Origin: Neotamlana nanhaiensis
GTDB lineage: Bacteria > Bacteroidota > Bacteroidia > Flavobacteriales > Flavobacteriaceae
Direction of reading: 5' to 3'
DNA length: 64,000 nucleotides
Assembly: GCF_000943555.1 (NCBI RefSeq)
Contig: NZ_JTDV01000001.1
Coordinates: forward strand, 372,001-436,000
The notes beneath the pieces were generated by a model, which was given only the letters and a program-made list of their open reading frames with translations, was not told where the DNA came from and did not search any database. Positions 19,801-26,142 of the stretch are shown here, one piece after another. A program made the position numbers and the translations under genes. Within the stretch, counting starts at the first letter, position 1, and the number at the start of each line of letters is the position of its first letter.

Positions 19801-20387
19801 TGTTTATAACCTAATCCATAAGCAACAACATAATAATCTACCTCTGCTTTAAGTGAAAAACTACCATCAAAATCGGTAGAGGTTCCATAAATTATAAAAT
19901 CTGTGTTTGCAGATTCATTAGTTGGCAGTTTATTTGACACATAAACTGTAATTCCAGGCAGCGGTATTCCATTCTTGTCTTTAACAGTTCCAGATATTTT
20001 TTTCTCTTGCAATGTTTCTGAAACTTGATTAATGATAATTACATTATCATTTTGTAGTGTAAAACTAAATTTTCCTTTATTAAAACTTGAGGCGAGCAAG
20101 TCGTTAGCTTTTACGATGCCTTTTTTTAAGCTCACCTTAGGATAATTCTTAAACATATCCACCTGATAAATAAATGTATAATCAGTTTGATTCATTATTA
20201 ACTCAAAAACCTCGTCTACACTTAGTGTTTTGTTGGCATCAACCGTAATTTTTACATTTTGAGATAAGATGTTGTTTGATGTAAAACCAAATACAGTTGT
20301 GCATAATAAGAATATAAAACTCTTCATAACAACTTTAATTAGTTTCTTTCTGTGAGAGAAAAAAACATTCCTTAAATTAATTTCCAT
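16818..20387 (-). CDS. SusC/RagA family TonB-linked outer-membrane protein with STN signalling domain
   Basis: An 1189-residue TonB-dependent transporter. After an N-terminal basic stretch and signal peptide (a start at residue 21, MKSFIFLL, is an alternative) comes an STN domain at about 45-115 (VDEVFELIMNQTDYTFIYQ). Next are a carboxypeptidase-regulatory-like beta sandwich (about 130-215), a plug with the SusC signature VVVDGFPV and INPNNIESITVLKDAAAASI at about 225-345, and a beta-barrel to the C-terminal Leu. The STN domain is the part of such receptors that contacts a FecR-type anti-sigma factor. The adjacent FecR and ECF sigma genes fit a trans-envelope relay in which ligand binding induces this locus. 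It pairs with the SusD-like protein encoded 23 bases downstream. Confidence 0.95.
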   Translation of the reverse strand: MEINLRNVFFSHRKKLIKVVMKSFIFLLCTTVFGFTSNNILSQNVKITVDANKTLSVDEVFELIMNQTDYTFIYQVDMFKNYPKVSLKKGIVKANDLLASSFNKGKFSFTLQNDNVIIINQVSETLQEKKISGTVKDKNGIPLPGITVYVSNKLPTNESANTDFIIYGTSTDFDGSFSLKAEVDYYVVAYGLGYKHYSELITLEKNVYNIVLEESVTELQAVEIVSTGYQTLSKERATGAFKSVSKEQIEHPASNIAQRLVGTTAGMAATIDADGNTSFTIRGIGSLSASTEPLVVVDGFPVQDAFNNINPNNIESITVLKDAAAASIWGARSANGVIVITTKSGKRGEAFKADISTFTRIGSKLDLDYVRPHASSFETVEFEKLAYGKWAPISSNDGTLERVASGTWSQAMAYMNEHALGRITLEERDAQLAILQTLDNKKQIENLILANPLTSQINLNISGSTQRMTNAASILYESNKGDFQGNESTKYLVNYRTNANVSKWLDFDMSLMLQYQENKLNGFLLEDIQQWSPYDMILNTDGTQVSFPNGYYQPTLDLLVPQEIFPYDFYYNPVRELNSRDFTSETLNGRIQAGLTAKIMPGLSVSSRLQYENFNTFNRYLYGEDSFVVRSSINNSATWDRTPTGAVVLNLPKGSQLDQNRSKLRGYVWRNLLDFNKTMNKHAVNFIAGTELRSSVTETFINPTTYGYNDETLAVGQFPNGPGGTGNKAITSWLTGNVTFPYANSFTYFTDRFFSAFGNLAYTYNHKYTISGSYRTDASNLIAADPASRYSPFWSVGGSWQLGRESFLSNADWLDRLIARVTYGFNGNEDRSTSPYPLISLSPIPDPNTNSTTATISSFGNPTLRWEKSGTLNLGLDFSVFRGKLFGSIDVYNKKGKDLLADISIPLVNGVSTQKLNNVEMYNKGIEIDLGTSIPLSKAVKWRGNVTFAYNENKITNLFRSQHTAANLIENGVELSYSEGYNANTLWSYKYAGFVDGVPRYEGPDGELISLASTSVDIEARRWLEESGVSVAPYNLGLIQAFDINNFTMSFIFTSKFGHVFRRSSFNYPFQNGFKTLPNARLNEVINGSSSEIVTLPVDDNDASYKVWNYGSLDYLIESANHVRLQEVSLSYNLGSNVLKTLNIQSFKLFAQANDLLVITNNKYKEDPEYLLGTRNPTARFTFGFQLGL

Positions 20388-20440
20388 AAATTTGTTCTGT
20401 TAGTTAGTTAACATTTTTAATTAATTAGCGTTTTTAGAAT

Positions 20441-20487
20441 AAGGGATAAAGTTTTTTTACTTTGGCGAGTGGAAACTTTAGTCCCTT
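20441..20487 (-). terminator. Hairpin between fecR and susC (attenuator-like)
   Basis: AAGGGATAAAGTTT (20441-20454) pairs with AAACTTTAGTCCCTT (20473-20487) with one bulged base, giving a stem of about 14 base pairs with an 18-base loop. It begins 3 bases after the fecR stop codon. The long T run is on the plus-strand side, so on the minus-strand transcript it may be a processing or partial termination site that sets fecR lower or higher than susC. Confidence 0.55.
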
Positions 20488-20489
20488 TT

Positions 20490-21653
20490 TTATTTTTTAA
20501 TCGTAATCGTGTTGTTGTTTATATCATAGGCTTGAATAAAATTTGTGTTTTTTATAAGGTTTAAAATATTTTCGATGTTTTGATGCTTACTTAACTGCCC
20601 ATTAAACATGATGTTTTCTGTAGATTCATCTTCAAAAACTACCGTAACATCGTACCAGCGCGAAAGCACTTTCATTATTTCTTTCAAGGATTTGTTTTTA
20701 AAACTGAATAAACCATTCTTCCAAGCGATTTCGTACTTGGTTTCAACTGTGCTAATAAGTACGTTATTATTCATTTTATTAACAACAGCTTGCTGATTAG
20801 GAACAAGGTTTTCGCTATGCTCATTGACCTGAAGTGCCACTTTACCTTCTACTAGCGTGGTATAAATATGCGATTCGTCTGCGTAAGCTTTTACATTGAA
20901 CTCGGTTCCTAAAACCTCAATTTCTTGACCTCGGGTAAAAACTTTAAATTTTGTACCGTGGTTGGCTTCGCTTGGAGAAACATCAAAATAGGCTTCACCA
21001 TAAATTAACTCAACAGTTCTTGGGCTATTTTTTGTAAAACTCACCGGATATTTTAATTGCGATTCGGAGTTTAACCAAACCTGAGTACCATCGGCTAGTT
21101 TAATAACAAATTGTCCGCCACGTGGTATTGTTAAATAATTGTAAGCAATAGCAGTGCTTGAGCTATCTTGGTTATAAACTAAGTGCTCACCGTTACTTTC
21201 TACACTGCCTTCTTTATATATTTTACCTTTTTCTAACTCAACCATGGTTCCATCTTCGCGAGTTAACACCGCTTTATCTGTACCTGCTTGAATAGTTGTG
21301 GTCGCTAAGTTATTCTCGATATTTGCAGTTTCAGCATTGTTTCTCAATAAAAAATAGAAACCCATAAAAACAACAATCGCTGCTGCTACCCCATAGGTTA
21401 TCATTTTTCTATTAATTAAGGAAATTACTTTTTTAGGCTTTGGCGATTCATCTTTTATAGCATCTAAAATATTAACAAGCATGCGCTCTTTAATATCTTG
21501 CTCTGGTCCCAAAGCTTCTACCCAGTGGTTTTCTTTTTGAAAACTTTCGTAGTAGTTAACAAGAAGTTTAAGCTCGTCGGCAGTAGTTTTACCATCTAAG
21601 TACCGTTCAATTAATTTTTGAAAAAACTTATTATTTATAGTGTTGTTATCCAT
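20490..21653 (-). CDS. FecR family anti-sigma factor / sensor
   Basis: A 387-residue single-span inner-membrane protein. The cytoplasmic N-terminal part (about 1-85) starts NKFFQKLIERYLDGKTTADE, the usual Bacteroidota FecR lead. One membrane span lies at about 90-108 (YGVAAAIVVFMGFYFLL). The periplasmic FecR domain at about 170-270 includes TIPRGGQFVIKLADGTQVWL and VELIYGEAYFDVSP. A C-terminal DUF4974 domain at about 310-387 includes LKEIMKVLSRWYDVTVVF. It should hold the sigma factor inactive, or activate it, in response to the STN domain of the adjacent SusC protein. It is encoded 182 bases downstream of the sigma gene. The spacer between them is very A/T-rich and I see no gene in it. Confidence 0.93.
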   Translation of the reverse strand: MDNNTINNKFFQKLIERYLDGKTTADELKLLVNYYESFQKENHWVEALGPEQDIKERMLVNILDAIKDESPKPKKVISLINRKMITYGVAAAIVVFMGFYFLLRNNAETANIENNLATTTIQAGTDKAVLTREDGTMVELEKGKIYKEGSVESNGEHLVYNQDSSSTAIAYNYLTIPRGGQFVIKLADGTQVWLNSESQLKYPVSFTKNSPRTVELIYGEAYFDVSPSEANHGTKFKVFTRGQEIEVLGTEFNVKAYADESHIYTTLVEGKVALQVNEHSENLVPNQQAVVNKMNNNVLISTVETKYEIAWKNGLFSFKNKSLKEIMKVLSRWYDVTVVFEDESTENIMFNGQLSKHQNIENILNLIKNTNFIQAYDINNNTITIKK

Positions 21654-21835
21654 GTTTTTAAATATTGAAGTTTAGCGGTATACCTTTATAGTGTAGATAT
21701 TGTTATTTATCCCCTAAAAAAAATTAATAAAAATTTAATCTTTTTTTAAAATTGATTAAAATAACTCAACAAAAAGAAGAAAAAACAGCTTTAAATCAAC
21801 TCAAAAAACGAAAAACATTAAATAAAATGCATTTT

Positions 21836-22405
21836 CTACTTCAATAAAAAAATAAGTAATCCCACACTTATTAAACCGCCTAAATTAGACCGTAAAACCC
21901 TTAAAGCTAATGTGATATGATTCTCAACTGTTTTAGTAGATATACCCAATTTTTCGGCAATTTCCTTATGCGACAACTGTTTATTTCTGCTTAACACATA
22001 AACTTCTTGACATTTTTTAGGTAAAGTTTTAACTATAAGGTTAATTTGTTCGACTAGTTCGTCGTGCATAAGTTTCGTTTCGGGAGTCGTGTATTGAAAT
22101 CTTTGGTTTAAATCTTCAAACAGTTCTACATTTGTCACCTTATTTTTTCTAAACTCAGCGAATACCTTATAACGTACGCAAGCATACAAATAAGATTTAA
22201 TAGATATTATAATTTGAAGTTTCTCACGGTTATTCCAAAACTCTATAAATACATCTTGAATAATTTCTTCACATTGCTCCTTATCTTTTAATAAATTATA
22301 TGAAGATATATAAAGCGGCTTCCAATAACTTTCATAGAGTTGAGTAAAAGCTATTTTATCACTTTTTTTTAAGCGTTTTAATATGTCAATATCGCTATTT
22401 GTCAT
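21836..22405 (-). CDS. RNA polymerase ECF-type sigma-70 factor
   Basis: A 189-residue ECF sigma factor. Region 2 (about 23-90) contains FTQLYESYWKPLYISSYNLL and CEEIIQDVFIEFWNNREKL. Region 4 (about 120-175) contains the helix-turn-helix LSHKEIAEKLGISTKTVENH. The last 15 residues (GGLISVGLLIFLL) are strongly hydrophobic, a feature seen in many Bacteroidota ECF factors next to FecR genes. It is the first gene of the sigma-fecR-susC-susD series and diverges from the yceI cassette across a 203-base spacer. A -7-like element TAGTTTTG lies on the minus strand at 22416-22423, which would give a very short leader. It probably drives transcription of the SusCD genes and perhaps itself. Confidence 0.94.
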   Translation of the reverse strand: MTNSDIDILKRLKKSDKIAFTQLYESYWKPLYISSYNLLKDKEQCEEIIQDVFIEFWNNREKLQIIISIKSYLYACVRYKVFAEFRKNKVTNVELFEDLNQRFQYTTPETKLMHDELVEQINLIVKTLPKKCQEVYVLSRNKQLSHKEIAEKLGISTKTVENHITLALRVLRSNLGGLISVGLLIFLLK

Positions 22406-22541
22406 AACCAGAAACCAAAACTAATAATTTATTTGAAACTAGAAACCTTTAATACATCTTCAAAGAATAAAGAAAAAACCTTCAAATATTTTAAAAAACA
22501 TAAGTTTATAGATTAATTTTTAAAAATATTTTATCTAAGGC

Positions 22542-22555
22542 ATGACATAAGTCAT
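22542..22555 (+). promoter_or_regulatory. FNR/CRP-geometry palindrome upstream of the YceI cassette
   Basis: ATGAC-ATAA-GTCAT is a perfect 5-4-5 inverted repeat with the same spacing as the FNR consensus TTGAT-N4-ATCAA. Its centre is about 41 bases upstream of the transcription start predicted from the -7 element GACATTTG (22578-22585), the position used by class II activators of the CRP/FNR family. It also lies in the spacer divergent from the sigma gene. Confidence 0.55.
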
Positions 22556-22577
22556 ATTTTACCCTCTCTTTTGTAAG

Positions 22578-22585
22578 GACATTTG
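22578..22585 (+). promoter_or_regulatory. Candidate -7 promoter element for the YceI cassette
   Basis: GACATTTG matches the Bacteroidota -7 consensus TAnnTTTG at all but the first base. It would give a start site near 22589-22591 and a leader of about 20 bases. No good -33 TTG is present at the usual spacing, which fits a promoter that depends on an activator at the upstream palindrome. Confidence 0.4.
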
Positions 22586-22608
22586 TAGTGTAATTAAAAA
22601 CAAAAAAT

Positions 22609-23193
22609 ATGACACTACTTAAAACAATAGCAAGATATAAATTACTAGCATGTATTTTAATCTTATTCGTCTCTCAAGCAACCATTGCCCAACAATTTAA
22701 ATTAAATAACACCTCTACTTTAAGTGTTTTAGGCACTTCTAGTCTGCACGACTGGCACATAACTAGTAAAACCTATAGTGGCTCTATTGCTTTTAACGAT
22801 TTAAACTCTGGCGATTTAAAAAACTTAAACATTTCTATCCCAGCAGAGAGTTTAAAAAGTGGTAAAAATGCCATGGATAAAAACACTTATAAAGCGCTAA
22901 AAACAAACAAATATAGCACTATAACTTTTCAGTTAACCAAGGTAAATGGCATCACTAAAAAAAGTGATGGCAAGTACACCGCAAAAACCACAGGAAACTT
23001 AACCATAGCAGGTGTTAAAAAATCAGTTCCATTAGAATTCGAAATCGATGCAACGACTAGCAATGTTGTAAAATTAGTAGGCAAGAAAACCTTTAAAATG
23101 ACCGATTTTAATATCGATCCACCAACAGCTCTTTTAGGAACTATTACTACAGGCGACGACGTAACCATCGAGTTTAACTCTGTATTTAAATAA
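22609..23193 (+). CDS. YceI family periplasmic protein
   Basis: A 194-residue exported protein with a signal peptide ending near residue 28 (ATIAQQ). The mature part is one YceI lipocalin-like barrel: FKLNNTSTLSVLGTSSLHDW at the N-terminal strand, KNLNISIPAESLKS, the conserved M-D-KNTYKALKT segment, and FKMTDFNIDPPTALLGTI near the C-terminus. Some YceI proteins bind isoprenoid chains such as polyprenyl quinone precursors in the hydrophobic tunnel; the ligand here is unknown. It is the first gene of a cassette with an outer-membrane barrel protein (31-base gap) and a second YceI-like gene. Expression is probably driven from the FNR-type palindrome and -7 element upstream. Confidence 0.93.
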   Translation: MTLLKTIARYKLLACILILFVSQATIAQQFKLNNTSTLSVLGTSSLHDWHITSKTYSGSIAFNDLNSGDLKNLNISIPAESLKSGKNAMDKNTYKALKTNKYSTITFQLTKVNGITKKSDGKYTAKTTGNLTIAGVKKSVPLEFEIDATTSNVVKLVGKKTFKMTDFNIDPPTALLGTITTGDDVTIEFNSVFK

Positions 23194-23224
23194 AAAATAA
23201 TAAACCAATTAATTTATAAAAATC

Positions 23225-24493
23225 ATGATATCATTTATTAAAAAATCAATAGTATTAGTTGCCATTTTACTTGGCACAACCTTACTGGCGCAGACCAGAG
23301 ATTTAGACAATTACAGATTACCAGACCAACGTGATATAAATGTTTTTGAAGCCCCTAAAACAAGCGAAACAACTTTTGATGGGGTTAAAGTTCGCATTGG
23401 TGGTGCATCAACCCTACAATATCAAGCATTAGATCATGAAAACTCTGGAGATACTCCTTTAGCGGGAATTGGTGCTAACTTTAACTTAGCTACAGCAAAT
23501 TTAGATTTAGACGTTGTTCTTGCTGATGGTGTTAGAATGCACTTACGTACTTATTTATCTTCTAGACACCACCCAGAACCTTACGTAAAAGGTGGTTATT
23601 TTCAAATTGATAAATTAGATTTTATTAGTGAAGGATTTTTAGAAGATCTTATGAAAAACGTTACTATTAAAGTGGGACACATGGAAAACAACTATGGTGA
23701 TGCTCACTTTAGAAGAAGCGACAACGCGCAAACTATGTACAACCCATTTGTAGGCAACTTAATTATGGATGCGTTTACTACCGAAGTTGGTGGTGAGGTT
23801 TACTACCGTAACGATAAAGGCATTTTAGTCATGTTAGGTATTGCTAACGGAAAATTAAATCAATCTACCGAAAAATCTGCATACGGTAACACTGGTGGCG
23901 CCTCATTTTTAGCTAAATTAGGTTACGACAAACAGTTTACTGACGATTTTAGATTTCGTTTAACAGGTTCTTTATACAACACGGGATATGTACCAAATTC
24001 ATACTTGTACGCTGCAGATAGAACTGGTTCTAGATACTACCATGTTTTACAAGCCGAAAGTGCTACAAGCGATAACTTTAGATCTGGACGTTACAATCCT
24101 GCATTTGGCAACAAAGTAACTGCTATTATGATTAACCCTTTTGTAAAATATAAAGGCTTAGAATTCTTTGGAACCTATGAAAACACAAGCGGAAATGCTG
24201 TTGGTGCTGAAAAAAGAACAGCTACTCAATATGCTGGTGAAGTGATTTACAGATTTGGTAAAAACGAGAACTTCTTTATAGGCGGTCGTTACAACGTTGT
24301 TGACGGTGAAGAGGCTTCTGGAGACGATATTACCATTAAAAGAACACAACTTGGCGCTGGTTGGTTCATGACTAAAAACATCTTAATGAAAGCTGAATAC
24401 GTTAACCAAACCTACGATGGTTTTGCTACTGGAGGTCTTTACGACGATGCTAAATTTAATGGCTTAATGTTAGAGGCTGCCATTAGCTTCTAA
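23225..24493 (+). CDS. Outer-membrane beta-barrel (porin-like) protein
   Basis: A 422-residue exported protein with a signal peptide ending LLAQ near residue 22. The rest is made of alternating strands typical of a porin: VKVRIGGASTLQYQAL, NLATANLDLDVVLADGVRMHLRTYL, TIKVGHMENNYGDAHFRRSD, EVGGEVYYRNDKGILVMLGIANG, FFIGGRYNVVDG and a final strand FNGLMLEAAISF ending in Phe, the usual barrel C-terminus. MHLRTYLSSRHH and KVGHMENNYGD resemble phosphate-selective porin O/P-like barrels, but I do not assign a substrate. It sits between two YceI-type genes on the same strand, with 31 bases from the first and a perfect hairpin before the second. Confidence 0.82.
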   Translation: MISFIKKSIVLVAILLGTTLLAQTRDLDNYRLPDQRDINVFEAPKTSETTFDGVKVRIGGASTLQYQALDHENSGDTPLAGIGANFNLATANLDLDVVLADGVRMHLRTYLSSRHHPEPYVKGGYFQIDKLDFISEGFLEDLMKNVTIKVGHMENNYGDAHFRRSDNAQTMYNPFVGNLIMDAFTTEVGGEVYYRNDKGILVMLGIANGKLNQSTEKSAYGNTGGASFLAKLGYDKQFTDDFRFRLTGSLYNTGYVPNSYLYAADRTGSRYYHVLQAESATSDNFRSGRYNPAFGNKVTAIMINPFVKYKGLEFFGTYENTSGNAVGAEKRTATQYAGEVIYRFGKNENFFIGGRYNVVDGEEASGDDITIKRTQLGAGWFMTKNILMKAEYVNQTYDGFATGGLYDDAKFNGLMLEAAISF

Positions 24494-24513
24494 TTTATAA
24501 CAACTATACAAAC

Positions 24514-24556
24514 TAAGTCTTAATGCTAGCGTAAAACCACCTAGCATTAAGACTTA
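24514..24556 (+). terminator. Perfect hairpin between the barrel gene and the second YceI-like gene
   Basis: TAAGTCTTAATGCTAG (24514-24529) pairs perfectly with CTAGCATTAAGACTTA (24541-24556) around an 11-base loop, 21 bases after the barrel stop codon. There is no clean T run, so it may be a processing or partial termination element that lowers the second YceI-like gene relative to the first two. Confidence 0.65.
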
Positions 24557-24578
24557 ATAATTTCTAAACTTATCCGTT

Positions 24579-25157
24579 ATGAAAAAAATAATTTTAATCC
24601 TTACAGTTTTAATCACATTTGGTTTTTCTAACAAGTTTGCTACAAAAAAGACTTTAATTTTTGTAAAACCAGAGAGCAGTTTAGTTATTAACGGAAAAAC
24701 TAACGTAAATACATTTAATTGTACTTACAATATTGAAAACCTAAACCAACCTATCCCTGTAAATTTCGTAGCAAACAGCAACAAACTCATTTTTAAAAAC
24801 ACCTATTTACCTTTGGTTAATGTATATTTTGACTGTGGTAATAAAATGATGAATAAGGATTTTAGAACCTTACTAAAATCTGAAGATCATCCTAAAATTT
24901 ACTTAAGGCTAAAAGAAATTACAACCATCAACGCCAATCATTTAACAGCACTAATTGCTTTAGAATTAGCTGGTAAAACCAAATTATATAGCATACCCGT
25001 TACATTTCAATTAAATAACAGTATAATAAATATTAATGGTAAAATAAACATAGATCTCTATGATTTTAACCTAGAACCACCTAAAAAGTTTTTAGGCATG
25101 GTAGCAGTTAATAATAATATTGATGTGAATTTTAATCTTTTTTTAGAAAAACAATAA
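24579..25157 (+). CDS. Divergent YceI-like exported protein
   Basis: A 192-residue protein with a signal peptide at about 1-20 (IILILTVLITFGFSN). It keeps the overall YceI layout in a diverged form: TLIFVKPESSLVINGKTNVN at the first strands, DFRTLLKSEDHPKIYLRLKEI in place of the usual lysine-rich hinge, AGKTKLYSIPVTFQLNN, and DLYDFNLEPPKKFLGMVAVNN corresponding to DFNIDPPTALLG of the first copy. The tunnel-lining residues are less conserved than in the cassette's first gene. It probably binds a different ligand or works as a partner protein. It ends 1 base before the stop of the convergent sprF-like gene, leaving no room for a terminator between them. Confidence 0.8.
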   Translation: MKKIILILTVLITFGFSNKFATKKTLIFVKPESSLVINGKTNVNTFNCTYNIENLNQPIPVNFVANSNKLIFKNTYLPLVNVYFDCGNKMMNKDFRTLLKSEDHPKIYLRLKEITTINANHLTALIALELAGKTKLYSIPVTFQLNNSIININGKINIDLYDFNLEPPKKFLGMVAVNNNIDVNFNLFLEKQ

Positions 25158-25158
25158 A

Positions 25159-26136
25159 TTACTTATGCACCGCACTCTGCACACAAGGACAATTACTAAT
25201 GCCTTGTAGAAAATCTAAACCAACGGTTACTACATGCGTTCCAGAGTTATAACTAGCTAAATCGTTCATGGTTATTTGGTAGGCATAACCAAAATATAAA
25301 ACCGATTTTTTAAACCCAAGCATAGGCCCAATATTTAGTGGTTTTAAAAACTGATCGTTAAGATAGCGATACGAAATACCTCCCCAAATATAATCTTCGT
25401 TGCGGTTATATTTTCTAACCTTAAAGTTTATATCGGTACTAGAACGACGGTCGCTCGCAAAAAATTGATAAAACACCGAAGGTTCGTACTCTATCCCACT
25501 TTTTTTAGGTCCAGGAATGGTATATCCAGAATATACTTGAAAATTTAAAAGTAAATTTGGCTCAAGTTGGGCAATTTCATCTTCAATATCTTTACTTAAA
25601 ATATTGTTTGCATTAAAGCTTAAAAAAAAGCCTTTCATTCTAAACAAAGCACCAACATCAAAGTTATTATTTCCGCGTCTTCTATCGTCCATTAAAGCTG
25701 GTAAACCTGTTGGGTTTCTATTATCTGCATTAATTTTTTCAACTGCGATTCTAAAATTATTAAAGTTATATGAAAGTCCTAAAGACAAGTACATTTTTCG
25801 ATAATAATCTAAAGTAAGGTGATGGGCAAACGAAAATTTTGCTCCTGTTTGAAGCGTATATCCATTTTTATCGTTATAAAACGACAAGCCTAATCCAGAG
25901 CGATTTGAAATTCTAAAATCACCATAAATAGATTGATTATCGGGTGCTCCTTTTATGCCTACCCACTGTGTTAAGGCATTGGCTCGAATTTTTAAATTAT
26001 CGCCAATACCGGCATAAGTTGGAGAAACCACAAAATTATTATCGGCTAAATATTGCGTAAAAACCGGTAAATTCATCTCTTGCGCATAGCCTTTAACTAA
26101 GACTATAAAAAGTAAATATGCTATTAATTTTTTCAT
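25159..26136 (-). CDS. sprF: PorP/SprF family type IX secretion membrane protein (SprF-like)
   Basis: A 325-residue outer-membrane barrel of the PorP/SprF family. A signal peptide ends near residue 19 (KGYAQ). It is followed by the family opening MNLPVFTQYLADNNFVVSPTYAGIGD, in which the protein describes the F-Q-Y and N-P/SPTYAG pattern, and KIRANALTQWVGIKGAPDNQ. Later features are GLGLSFYNDKNGYT and GISYRYLNDQFLKPLN. SprF proteins are needed to secrete or anchor T9SS cargo with a type B sorting domain, such as SprB. The gene starts 6 bases after the stop of the giant SprB-like gene, so it is the last gene of that operon, as in Flavobacterium johnsoniae sprB-sprF. Confidence 0.92.
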   Translation of the reverse strand: MKKLIAYLLFIVLVKGYAQEMNLPVFTQYLADNNFVVSPTYAGIGDNLKIRANALTQWVGIKGAPDNQSIYGDFRISNRSGLGLSFYNDKNGYTLQTGAKFSFAHHLTLDYYRKMYLSLGLSYNFNNFRIAVEKINADNRNPTGLPALMDDRRRGNNNFDVGALFRMKGFFLSFNANNILSKDIEDEIAQLEPNLLLNFQVYSGYTIPGPKKSGIEYEPSVFYQFFASDRRSSTDINFKVRKYNRNEDYIWGGISYRYLNDQFLKPLNIGPMLGFKKSVLYFGYAYQITMNDLASYNSGTHVVTVGLDFLQGISNCPCVQSAVHK

Positions 26137-26142
26137 AATCTG

